Origin: Piper betle
Lineage: Eukaryota; Streptophyta; Magnoliopsida; Piperales; Piperaceae
Direction: 5' to 3'
Assembly (NCBI GenBank): GCA_033002965.1
Contig: JAURVB010013564.1
Coordinates: 1-64,000, forward strand
Length of the DNA: 64,000 nucleotides
A program made the position numbers and the translations under genes. Every line of letters starts with the position of its first letter. The stretch's first letter is position 1. This document shows, piece by piece, positions 36,717 through 47,960 of the stretch. The notes below the pieces were generated by a model. It made no database searches and had not been told where the DNA came from. It saw nothing but the letters and a program-made list of their open reading frames with translations.

Positions 36717-37835
36717 GAACAAACCTGATTTGTAGCAACTTCATAACAACTCTTTCTCTAACATAGTGGTAGCTTATTTATATGCTTGGATTGAGACTGA
36801 AAAATAGGATTTATTGTTAAATGAAGGGCACTCACATTGTTTGAATAGACACAAGAAATGATAGGATATGTAATGTGTAAATCCCTCAAGAGAAAACCCA
36901 TCCAAGTAAGCTTTGCTACTGTGGATTCCATTGCTAGACATTCAACCTCACTACTAGAATGAGAGGCAATACTTTGATTCTTAGCACTCCATGAAATTGC
37001 ATTTGTACCCAGAAGGTTACAAAACCAGTTGTTAACCTTCTTGTTAAGGGACATCCAAGCCAATGACTCTTAGAGTATGCTTTAAGCTCAAAAGAAGAAT
37101 TTGTGACAATGTGGTGTCCCAAGGAAAGGGTACCTTTTAAATATCGAAGAATTTTCTTTACTATGTTGAAGTGATAAACTGATGGTTGATGCATGAATTG
37201 GCAGACAAAATTGACTACAAACAATGGATTTGGCTGAGTATAGGTGAGATATTGAAATCATCCTACCGGAGCTCGATAGAGAGTTGCATCTTGAAATAAC
37301 TCTACACTGATGGTTGATGCATGAATTGGCGGACAAAATTGACTGCAAATGATGGATTTCGCTGAGTAAAGGTGAGATATTGAAATCATCCTACCAGAGC
37401 TAGATAGAGAGTTGCATCTTGAAATAACTCTACATTAGATGAAAGGTTTGGCTAGAGGCATTGAAGTTGGTTTAGAGTCAGTCATGCAAGCTTTCTCAAG
37501 TGTCTTCTCAGCATAACACTATTGAGATAAAAATAGTCCACCTTTAGTTGTAGAAATTTCAATCCCAAGAAAGTAGCGGGCATGTTACAAATCTTTAATT
37601 GCAAATTCAGGTTTTAGGATTTTTAAGAATTTTTGCAGCTGTGATGGAGAAGTGCCCGTAATAAATATATCATCTATGTATAAAAGAAAGACTATCATTC
37701 CAACAGGTGTATAGAGAGCGAACAGTGAGGATCTGCAAGACTTGAATATAATCCTTGTGAAAGAAGAAAGGTGCTAAATCTACCAACCCACGCTTTGAGA
37801 ACTTGTTTTAAACTATAAAAGGCTTTGTCTACGAG
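36717..37835 (-). pseudogene. Ty1/Copia reverse transcriptase / RNase H remnant
   Basis: Read from 37835 downwards on the minus strand: KAFYSLKQ and FSTFLLSQG (RT), then LLYIDDIFITGTSPSQLQKF with the Y-x-D-D catalytic signature (about 37690-37640), then ARYFLGIEIS. Next comes a region partly duplicated in tandem, then QYLTYTQP, VNFVCQFMHQPSV and ILRYLKGT. RNase H follows (SHWLGCPLTRRLTTGF, ISWSAKNQSIASHSSSEVE, SKHI, YHYVRERVVMKLLQIRF). Several stops and frame changes make it non-functional. It continues at 32035-31925 beyond the insertion. The 5' part (gag, integrase) is missing. Confidence 0.85.
37179..37434. repeat. 128-bp tandem duplication inside the Copia remnant
   Basis: Units 37179-37306 and 37307-37434 both begin 'ctgatggttgatgcatgaa' and end 'cttgaaataactctaca'. 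They differ at roughly ten positions. The unit covers the QYLTYTQP...NFVCQFMHQP segment, so the duplication arose after the element inserted. Confidence 0.85.
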
Positions 37836-40428
37836 AAGACTTGGGCCTTATTTAAAATGAATAGTTAGCAATTTAGCGAGTTTACCTCTTCGCATTTATC
37901 AAGGTCCGAACTCATATCTATTTTGGATGGGAAATTATTTTTAACACTCGCCCGTAGTTGCAAGGCGGTTAAGCACTAAACAAGTGATTTATTTGTGCCA
38001 CTTTGAGCTTTAACAAATGTTCACACTACTATTTGGCTTGCTATTTTTGAGTTTTAATAAACGTTCATATCACTTATTGGGCTAGACAAGATGAGGGTAA
38101 ATGAGCCCTCTCTAATACTGGGTATTGTGTTTTGGCTAGTTAACTTGTATAAGCCAAGGAGGCAACTTTCTTGCACGGAGTAGGGGTACCTTAAGGCTCC
38201 ATAATCCACGTGGTGGGAGATGAAGTCAATTTAAGTGGGCAGATTTTTCCTAACGCATGAAGAAAATCCTTATTGTCTTCACTGGTAGTTGGTAATTCAA
38301 TGTAGTTTTGGTGATTGGGCCTCCAGTTGAGGTGACTTGAACCAAACCCGTGCAAACGGGGGAGATTGTGTTTTGGAAGAAACAAAAGTGGAAATATATT
38401 TAATTCGCATCTTTATGGCAACTTAGTTTTCCTGACACGATCATCTCACTTATTAAGATTATCACAACAAGGGCCGAACGTTGTACTGGTCAGCACTGCG
38501 AGTCTACATCAAATTTATGTTTGTTGAAATTTAGTAACCTCAAAATTGGGCACAGGCTTCATAATCTTCAAGATTTAAATGCAACCTAACTCAATCTCCA
38601 AAATTGTACTGTATCCAAACTCATTGAAGAAAGTTGGAATTATTAGTTACCTAACATCGACACCTGAAAGATGTGCTGATTGAGTCCAATTTACCTTTTT
38701 TTGTTGAGTTGGATTAAATTAAGACCAAAGCATTTTTTATTTTTTATTCTCAACGATGGTCTTCAAAGTGGGAGAAATTTTTAGTCATGCCGCACTAGCT
38801 ACACCCTTATACAAGAGCAAAATACTTTAAGCCTAATAAATGAGATACTTTTTTAAAAAAAGCCACTTACCTTGGCCAAAAATTCCTCCCAAAGTGATTA
38901 ATTTGGTCGGCTTCGTTTATTGTTTCTAAATATTTACTCTGATTTTTTATACTCTCTCTAAAATAGTCCAGATCATGGGTTGGCAAAGTAAAATGATTCC
39001 TGGTGCTGTTATGGGGTGGTTGATCGTCTAGCTATTGTGTGTAATCAATAGAGAACAATAGTGATGTGATATTCACGAATATCAATAAGAAAATGTCAGG
39101 GCAGATAAATTGCCAAAATTTGTGCGAGATCATGCTATTAGACTATCTAATAATGAAACACCTTTTTTTAAAAAAATCGGGAAGTAATGTAGGAGTGTTC
39201 TCTTTGCGGGAGAAGAAATAACATCATTCAATTATTTTTTTCTTAAATTATTCATTTTGCTATTTTGGTTATTGTCCTTTTTAATCTTTTAGCCCTACAA
39301 ATAGTTTGAAATTATTTTTATTTGATTCCAATATTATTGTCGTTATATATGCAGCAAGCGGTGTAGTTTCCATGTATTCGAATATATTTTTCATTATTAT
39401 TAATTATTTATAATTTTTCACTATTTATTATTATTTTAACGGTTTGTCGCTATTAACTTGTGATAATTTTGACGGTCAATAAACGGTTAATAATTTATAA
39501 ATTTTGATTTAAGCCCTTGACAATAAAAAACTCAGGCCACTGTCATAAAACTTCACTATATTTTATAATATAAAATTTTAATTGAACATATCAATAATAA
39601 TATGAACAAATATTTTTAATAAGGCTAAAAATCAGTAAATGATCATGGTAAAGGCTTTTATCATTACCAATTTAAAAAGAAAACAATGTGGTTAAATTTA
39701 TTATTTTTTAAGTTGTAAAAATATATTTAGTCATTTTTTTAAATTTAATTCAAAATTATTGATAAAATAGTAAACTGGCCAACTACTTAGCATCCCTCTC
39801 GTTATATATCCAAATTGAAATTAAACACACTTAGTTTGAATATAAGATGATGAAATAAGATGGGTTATAGCTGAATTTGCATGATTGATTGAATGACAAA
39901 AAAATTTTAATGATAAAAAAAGCATGTTTTGAAATAATTATGTGAAATAGTCTAAAAAATAAAAATTAAATCTTTCTTAATCTTAAGAAATGTATTTTTA
40001 TAAAAATACCGCTTATTATTCTGATCAAATATTGATTAGAATAATAAGTAGGATTTGTTATAAAAAAGATTAGTCACAACATATATTCATTCTAAATAAT
40101 TTTAAATACACTATATATATTCGAAGATTTCTAACATAAATCAAAATCCAAATATAATTTAGCCCGAAGAGTTCATATTGAGATCACATATTTGATTATT
40201 TTGATTTATCCATGATTACAAAAAATAAAAATTGTGGTAGTATGTCACCCTCTTCAATCCAAGTTCATCTTTTTTATTTTTCTTTTTTTGAGGGGGGTTG
40301 GGGAGCCTTACAAGTTTAAATATAAGAAAAAGAAAAAGAAAAAAAAGAAAAGATTATTTTATTAAAAAAATCGTCTCTTTAATGAAAAAAGAAAATCAAA
40401 TCGTTACTAACGTGACACCGTCTCCCCA
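37836..40428. other. Intergenic spacer upstream of KAS II
   Basis: No gene is supported. 37840-38500 is mixed-composition sequence without recognisable coding content. 39100-40400 is AT-rich, with homopurine runs near 40320-40350. The last 100 bp before 40486 should contain the KAS II leader; no TATA box stands out. Confidence 0.45.
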
Positions 40429-40485
40429 GTGCCGGTCGACCGCCGTTCACATCTCCGAATAACTCGGACATTTCTCCGATCGGCA

Positions 40486-43400
40486 ATGGCGGCCTACACC
40501 GTCGCCCCACCGCTCTGCACCTGGCTCGTCGCCGCCTGCATATCCGCCGCCTCCGACGCCGACGCTCCCTCCTCCATCAACCCCCTCCGATGGCCCCGCC
40601 GCCGCCGCCGCCGCTCGGTCGCCACCCGCTTCTCGGCGGGCCGCATTCCCACCTTCTACGGATCGGCGTTCCGAGAGCTTCCCACTTCCTGCGAGGACTA
40701 CTCGAGCTTCGCCTCCGCCTTGTTCGGTGAATGCGGGTCTCGTTCGCTGTTCGGGACGAAGATCGGGACCTCCACCGATCGCCAGCGGCGTCGGACGAAT
40801 GTCGCCCCCGCTACCACAGGTTGTGAGATTTGCATCGTCTCTTTTTTCCTTTTTCTTTCTTTTAAGCAATCGCATCTATGCCATTTCCTTGTTGCGGTTG
40901 GAGTAATGGTTGTTCTTGATTTGGTGTTCAACGTGCTATGTATGAGTCATGCTTGATCCAAAAATAGGTATCTTTGCTCTGCAAAGTCCAAGATGGATGT
41001 CCTACGTCTTCAAATAGAAATTTGATCCGCTTTCTTTTTCAATAGGCAGTTGCGACCGACTTTGCGAGCCATTGAATCAAGATTTTTGATACTATGTGTT
41101 TTTAAATTTCGGTACCATTGGTGACTAAGTGGTTTTTTGCTATTGTTGTCTGCTAACGATCTGTGTTGTGGTTGTTTGTTTTACTGAATTATTGATCGAA
41201 TGGTGAAGTATCAGTTAATTGACACAGTGGATGCGTATATCTTTGGTGTGCAAATTCTGGAGATGCATGTTCTATGTCTGGAAATATGCATTTGATCTAC
41301 TTGTTACAATTAACAAGTCATTGAATTGTTTCTTGATCTGTTGTGGTCTTAGTTTCAGTGCCGTTGGTTACTCGCTGATTTGTGGCTCTATTTAGCCACT
41401 AAATTATTTCAATTTAGTTGTTTGTTTCACCGAATGGTTGATTCATGTTGAGTTTATCCCATATTGGTAGTGGATGATGTTGGTGATTTGTATATAGCAT
41501 AATAGGAAAACCATATTCCCTGAGTTAATTAAGAAAGTTTTGTGACACCTATTGTAAGTCCCTTTTGGGGGGCAAACAGGCCCAACAATTCAATGGTGAG
41601 TTATCAGTTGTTTGACATGGATGTGACATATATTCTGAACACGTATGTTTGGCTAGAAATACATAGTCGGTCTGCTCTCTTGGTTTAATATGCCATTTTA
41701 ATTGACTTTGGCAAACCATTCAATCAATTTTTGAGTCTTGATCTTCAATGCATTTTTAGTTCAGTGCATTCGGCTAGTAAAGTTGTCTGTGGCTATTGTT
41801 AGTGAATTTTTTTTTACTGAATTGTTGGTCACGTTAGGAAGGACTGCAGCTATTGCAGTAGAACCTGCCAAGGAGGTTGTGACAAAGAACAGAAATCTTG
41901 CTGGAAAGAGAAGGGTGGTTGTGACCGGCCTTGGGGTTGTCACTCCTTTAGGCCATGAGCCTGATGTATTCTACAATAATCTCCTTGAAGGTGTCAGCGG
42001 GATAAGTGAAATCGAAGGTTTTGATTGTGCTAGTTTCCCAACGGTACTATTACGCTTCATTTAGCTGGTTTAGGATTATTGTGAGGCCTCGTGTTCTTAT
42101 TCTACTACTGGATTTGATGTAGAGAATTGCTGGGGAAATTAAATCTTTCTCAACAAATGGATGGGTTTCACCAAAACTCTCTAAGAGAATGGACAAATTT
42201 ATGTTGTATCTACTTACTGCTGGCAAGAAAGCATTGGAAGATGGGGGAATAACGGAAGAGGCTCAGAAGGAGTTGGATAAATCAAAGTGCGGAGTGTTAA
42301 TTGGATCTGCAATGGGTGGAATGAAGGTATTTTCTCTTCTCTTACTTGCGATCTCAATTATACATAAGTAATGCTTCCAGTTTTCTGTTTTTTGTCCTGA
42401 TTCCTACAACATGCAGGAGATCTATTAGACAGTTTCACAATAATATAAAGTTCTTGTTAACATGTTCTTGAATACATCAGTTTTTTACGAGTTTCATCAT
42501 TGATATCATGCATAATATTGCATCATCACATTCATATGGCTTTGCTTTAATGGTCTAATAAGTTCTGGTTTTGTCACATTGTTTGTAGACTTCAATTTTA
42601 GTGATTAGTGAAACGTTGTTGGTGAGTTAAATAACTTATTGCAATCAAATTTCTATTGTGAGGTAAGTAACTTTCTGTTAGTTTTTGTAGCTAGCTTGCT
42701 CATTTACATGTTTTGCACTTCTGCTGCTCAAATCCTGCAAATGGTTATTAATGTGACTGCATTTTCATCATTGCAATATGCAAATCTTAAATGATTAGGA
42801 TCAGGGATCAAACATTCTATATTTTTTAAACATAATGATGGTTACTTGTTGTAGGTGTTTAATGATGCAATAGAAGCTCTAAGAGTCTCCTATAGGAAGA
42901 TGAATCCATTTTGTGTACCACTTGCGTCAACTAATATGGGCTCTGCGATGCTGGCAATGGATTTGGTAAGTTGATTGATTTAAAAGTTTTTTTAGCTTGT
43001 TATGATCTTGTTTGTTGATTTGGTTTTACTTTGCAATATTAGGGTTGGATGGGACCCAACTATTCAATTTCTACAGCTTGTGCCACTAGTAACTTTTGTC
43101 TACTGAATGCTATGAACCACATTCTTCGGGGTGAAGCTGTAAGATGCTTTCCTTTATGGACTGAGAATTTATTCATTGTTTTTCTTTTTGCGATTTGTTT
43201 ATATAATGTTACCACATAAACAGGAGGTTATGCTATGTGGTGGTTCAGATGCAGCAGTGATTCCCATTGGTACCGATTTTTGTTTATTGTGGGCTTTCTG
43301 TAAAGTTTTTTCAGCTGCCATCTTGTTTTGTTGTTTGCCAATTCTTTATAAAAAACATATTTATGGGCATTTTTGGAATCTTATTTTATGCAGGTTTGGG

Positions 43401-45457
43401 AGGCTTTGTGGCATGCAAAGCACTTTCTCAAAGAAATGAAGATCCCACTAAAGCTTCTCGTCCATGGGATGTTGTATGTAGTAACAACTATCCTGATTTG
43501 CCTTTCTTTGCTATCTTTCACTATTTTTAGAACTTAAGCATACCATTTTATTAATAAAAATTGATGGAGTCAAGCAATTCCAAACTTATAAATGTATGAG
43601 CAAATTTGTATATGATCTTTGTAATGAATGGCAGGATCGTGATGGATTTGTTATGGGTGAAGGAGCCGGTGTTCTTCTTCTCGAAGAGCTTGAACATGCA
43701 AAGGTTTATTCTTTTGTGTGGCCTCAGTAAAGGTGGGATTAACAAGTGATATATTCTAATGTTTACTTTTAATATATTTTTCAGAGAAGAGGAGCAAACA
43801 TATATGCAGAGTTTCTTGGCGGTAGCTCTACTAATGATGCTTATCACATGACTGAACCCCACCCAGAAGGTAGAGAACCTGAAACATGGTTAGGTCTTAT
43901 ATTTGTTCTTTTCCATGTTAGTTTGTTTATGATTATCAGTGAAATGAAAGGTGCTTCATTCAGGTGCAGGTGTTATTCTGTGCATAGAGAAGGCTTTGTC
44001 CCAAGCAGGCGTATCTGCTGCGGATGTGAATTATGTTAATGCACATGCGACATCAACACCTGCTGGTGATTTAAAAGAGTTTCAAGCTTTGATTCGCTGC
44101 TTTGGAGAGAATTCTGAGGTGGTTGCACTCTACGGATAGAATTACTGTGGTGTGCGTGTGCATGTGTGGTGGCCGCCTTCCTGCTGTTTTTGTAATATTG
44201 CATGCAGTTTATCTTAGTCATGTGTGCTTAACAACTTAATGTTATCACCATCATTTCTGTTGTGATTTGGCTCTATGAAGGTTGTTACAAGTGTAGTAGT
44301 GATATCTATAAGTATCAAATAATTTAGTAGTTACGTAGTTGGATTTGTTACCGAATATTTTTACATTTGCCATGTTATAGCATTGCAAAATCAGAGTTTT
44401 ATTTATTTTAGATATCATTTTAGCCCCTTACTTTTGGTAGAGGTTTCACTCAAAACTCTTTTGCAGTTAAGAGTAAACTCTACAAAATCCATGATTGGTC
44501 ATCTTTTAGGAGCATCTGGAGCAGTAGAAGCAGTTGCAACTGTACAGGTAGGTTTTTTTTTTGAAAAATTAATTTGGTGCTTTGAGAACAGGCATGGATA
44601 GTTTGTGCATGCAAGTGATGCTAAAACCTTTAGATTTTAGAATGTGTTCTAAACCGAAGGTTCCTTTTAGTTTATTCACGTTGTTTAATTGACGTTTGTA
44701 AGTTCATATGCACAATGTGGATAACATCAAATATTGTGTTTGCTAGTTCATCTAATTCACCTTTACTGTATATGTTTTTCTTCTAAAATTATTGGTTCTT
44801 TTCACCTTTGAAGAGTTGGAGATACAAAAACACAAACTATGCCTTCTAGTTGGGTTTGCATGCATCATATCATCCATAGGCGGGGTGCATGACCAATGTA
44901 TGAGCTATCTAAGCATTGGTGTTACCTTGGACTTAGAGTTGAATAGAGTTGAATATTGCCAGATTTGGTCTGTCTCTGTCAATGTAAACGACCACTTATG
45001 TATCTCTTACTTTATGATAGGAAAAGAATAAGAAACAAATGAGTGATCGTACTCAAATCAGTATATGTTAACTTGAGCTGTGGTAATATTATCTCATTTC
45101 ATTGACATGGCATGATCACGTAAAAATCTAAAACAGTTGTAATATTTCACTTCAAAGTTTTTCACTTGACAATTATCTACCTATTGTGCTGTGGACAGGC
45201 CATTCGAACAGGATGGGTGCACCCTAATATTAATCTGGAAAGACCAGAGCATGGGGTGGTGAGTTATTTCTTTGCTTCTTTTTTATCTACGGTTTAAGCT
45301 TTTCATCTATAAAAAATTGGCTGATTCGCAATGCATGCAGGACACAAATATGCTGGTTGGTCCTAAGAAGGAAAGATTAAAAGTAAAGGCTGCACTTTCA
45401 AATTCATTTGGTTTTGGAGGCCATAACTCATCAATCATTTTTGCCCCTTACCAGTGA
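40486..45457 (+). CDS. KASII: 3-oxoacyl-[acyl-carrier-protein] synthase II, chloroplastic (KAS II)
   Basis: This plastid condensing enzyme elongates C16:0-ACP with malonyl-ACP to C18:0-ACP and so sets the C16/C18 ratio. Thirteen exons: 40486-40819, 41838-42043, 42123-42326, 42855-42965, 43043-43138, 43224-43269, 43394-43470, 43635-43703, 43785-43869, 43964-44118, 44467-44547, 45199-45258, 45341-45457 (stop TGA). All phases agree, giving about 546 residues. Residues 1 to about 130 are an Arg/Ser-rich transit peptide (starting [19 protein letters not shown]). The beta-ketoacyl synthase fold starts at [16 protein letters not shown]. Catalytic residues are visible: Cys near 298 (STACATSNF), His near 437 ([11 protein letters not shown]), and Lys/His near 468/473 ([11 protein letters not shown]). 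The C-terminus is [21 protein letters not shown] is preferred to KAS I on overall resemblance ([30 protein letters not shown]). The frame is intact. Confidence 0.95.
41441..41592 (+). mobile_element. Solo TRIM LTR (41446-41587) in KAS II intron 1, TSD ATTCA
   Basis: The 142-bp unit begins TGTTGAGTTTATCCCATATTGG and ends GGCCCAACA. It is flanked by identical pentamers ATTCA (41441-41445 and 41588-41592). It aligns along its whole length with the TRIM LTR at 63231 (shared words: 'gttggtga', 'ttgtatata', 'cctgagttaa', 'gtgacacct', 'ccttttgggg'). It is therefore a solo LTR of that family, older and more diverged, in sense orientation within the 1018-bp first intron. Confidence 0.85.
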
Positions 45458-47308
45458 GAGTTGTGATGTGCGTGATGAAACAATCCACCCCGCATGTTTG
45501 GGGCACATATCATTAACACGCAATTGACGGTATCACCCCAGTGCGTACCTATTTATTTGATTTTGTGCAAGGCCGTTGTTAATTGCATAAAGCTCGCCTG
45601 TTGAATAGCGTCTGATTGGAAAAAGTGTGAGCATTGATTCAACCTTCTGTAAAATTGAGCGTAGAAAATGAGACGAAAAAGAAAATGAAAACTATTCAAA
45701 TTTGCTGCTGCTGGGTGGAAGGGCTTTGGCCGATTCTTGTACTCTATAATTAATGTTTCATATGTTGTATTTTCGCATGTACCCTCGCTTGTGCAGAGAG
45801 GTCCTATGGTAAGTGATGTTTCTTTTTGAATTTTGAGATTTTTTTAAAATTTTGGTTTTTCCTTTTGGGTGGCGAAACTGCTTGGTTTCTTGTAGCTGAT
45901 ATTGCTGCAGTGTGTGGAGAAATCCAGTATCATGCGCTCGAGCTCGCCAAAATTGTTAATCTTTGCCAGACACAAGGCCGAATCTCGCTAAAGAAGAGAG
46001 CTTTACTAAAGCCAAGGTAACTATTTCCAAGAATAACGTTTTAGTGTTGCATCATGTAAATCTCTTACTATATATCCGCATTTAAGCAAAGTCACTTTAA
46101 ATGATCATGTTTATGCTTGACCAATCCGCTTGCTCGAAATGTTCTTACTTTTGGGGGGATGACGTGATGTGGTTCTCCTAGGGTGGCTCACATAAAGATC
46201 TTACCTCCATAGGAGACAAACGGATTAAAAAGTTCGGCAGCTGTGTAGGTTGTCTTGAACTGTGACAAGCTGCTCATGTGATCTGGTCAGAAATTAAGGC
46301 CATGTTTTTGCAAAACATAGAATCCTTCCTCAACATGGTAAGAAGCACATCTTTACTAAATCGGGTGCAATCGGAGTTGGCGAAATTTTTGCGACGGAAT
46401 TCTCCTGAATCTAACCGGCCGGTTGAATTTTCAATTGAAAATTTAATTCCTGGACACATTTTAGCTCTGTTAAAGCCAAAGCTATGCAATATTTCCTAAG
46501 GCCAGATAAGAGCATAGTAGGTTCTGAACTTCTTATAACTGTTAATTTTACTCTCAATTCCATACTTAACCAGGTCGTTGAATTTTAATGCTTCTCTGTT
46601 TTGGGTGTGAAATGCTGCAATGTAAAGAGGAGAGAAATTATCGAAATCAAGTGACTTGACAAGTAATAGATTGTTCAGAGGTGTGCGACCCTTTCACCAA
46701 CCAATTTTGAACTTATTAAGATAATAAGAAATGAATTGACGGAGGAGGATAGTAACCTAAATATAAGTAAAGAGTAATGTAAAAATTTACATTCTTTCCC
46801 TACGAAAAGAATGTTTGGTGTTGAAAAGAATGTGAAAAAAAGAAATTAGATATTCAACTCTATTATCATGTGTTATTATTTTGTTAATTGATATGCTAAG
46901 AAGCGAATAACATGGTTTGTCGAAAAAAATTTTTAAATCCCATGATAGTTAATTCAGTACTGTTCATGTTCGTCAACTAATTGAAATAAAGAAAACCTCT
47001 CCAAATCCTGACATAAACGCTCTAATAATCTTAATCAAATTAATCTTGGAACAAGTGAACAAGTGAAAAACTTGTCAACACAACCAAAATAGTTATTTAT
47101 CATCACATATCTCACACTCACAAGATTATAACTCGGTATACAAAACTCGAATACGGAGAAAGGAGTATATAGCTATATATATATATATATATAAGGTAAA
47201 ACACATTACCGCTTGCTCAAGTTCCACTTTGATACACCATAATCGAATTACTAGTATACAGTCATCACAATTAACAAGAAGATGTGCTACGTTGATCTTC
47301 AAAGTTTA
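45458..47308. other. KAS II 3' flank and spacer
   Basis: The first 300-400 bp are probably KAS II 3' untranslated sequence. At 45898-46017 an exon-like stretch (acceptor 'tcttgtag', open frame IAAVCGEIQYHALELAKIV, donor 'gccaag|gtaact') is present, but it has no recognisable homolog and no continuation. A short (TA)n lies at 47172-47192. Nothing else is supported. Confidence 0.4.
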
Positions 47309-47886
47309 TCATGGCCGATTGGAAGCTAGAAGGTTGATCGCATACAAGGCATTGCTGGTAAGCTGCGCGACATTGACAACCTTCTTCTTCACCGCCGACT
47401 TGACGCCGCCGGCGACCTCCTCAAAGCCGTCCAAGCAGGTGTCCTCGTTGGTCAGGGCGGCGCTCACCCATGTCTCTGCGTTGCTCATCTGCCACCGGAA
47501 TGTGCCCGGCCGGAGCGCCCCGAGCTCCTTGAGCGTCCGCCGGAGCTGCTCCACCGACTCCGACAGCTCCTCCACGCAGTCCTCCACCGCCCCTTCTCCT
47601 TCTTGCTCCCGCCGCTTCGTATGCCGGCAAGGTAGGCGGTGGCTTTGCGGGCGTGGGCTAGGGAGACGGAGACGGCGGCCCTGGCGAGACCGGCGGGGGT
47701 CTTGGCGGAGGCGAGGGTGCGGAGGCAGAGGTCGGAGTATCGGGCGTGGGTGCAGGAGCGTCGGACGAGGCTACTGGGCTTGCCGCCGTTGTGGGTGGCG
47801 GCGGTTGTTTGGGTAGCTAAGAAGGAGACCATGAAGAAGAAAAAGTAGTAGTAGACGAGGGAGGTGGAAGTTTTGATGGGATGCAT
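47309..47886 (-). CDS. Pectin methylesterase / invertase inhibitor domain protein (PMEI-like), frameshifted in this sequence
   Basis: PMEI-domain proteins are secreted four-helix proteins that inhibit pectin methylesterase in the cell wall, or invertase. The single-exon gene starts at ATG 47886-47884. A further in-frame ATG at 47994 is rejected because a TATA box lies between the two. Residues 1-30 are a signal peptide (hydrophobic VYYYFFFFMVSFLA). Four conserved Cys are present: two in RRSCTHARYSDLCLRTL (residues 45 and 54), one in EDCVEELSESVEQL and one in EDTCLDGFEE. The first half runs to ...GSKKEKG. The second half (from EDCVEEL to LLASNRP, TGA at 47309) is in another frame, entered at 47590. 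One base appears missing in the CCCC run at 47590-47593 (plus strand). The intended length is about 192 residues, normal for the family. PME versus invertase inhibition cannot be decided from sequence. Confidence 0.88.
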
Positions 47887-47950
47887 TGTTTGGTAAATGG
47901 TAGGAAAGGGTAGTTGAGTGAGATGGGGAGGGAGGGAGGCTCTTGTGTTC

Positions 47951-47960
47951 TTATATATAT
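47951..47960 (-). promoter_or_regulatory. TATA box of the PMEI-like gene
   Basis: The minus strand reads ATATATATAA, about 65-75 bp upstream of the ATG at 47886, implying a leader of roughly 40 nt. It also argues against the ATG at 47994 as the start. Confidence 0.5.

Noticed and set aside
47229..47848. Plus-strand frames opposite the PMEI-like gene
   Set aside because: Arg/Gly-rich antisense shadows of a GC-rich single-exon gene.
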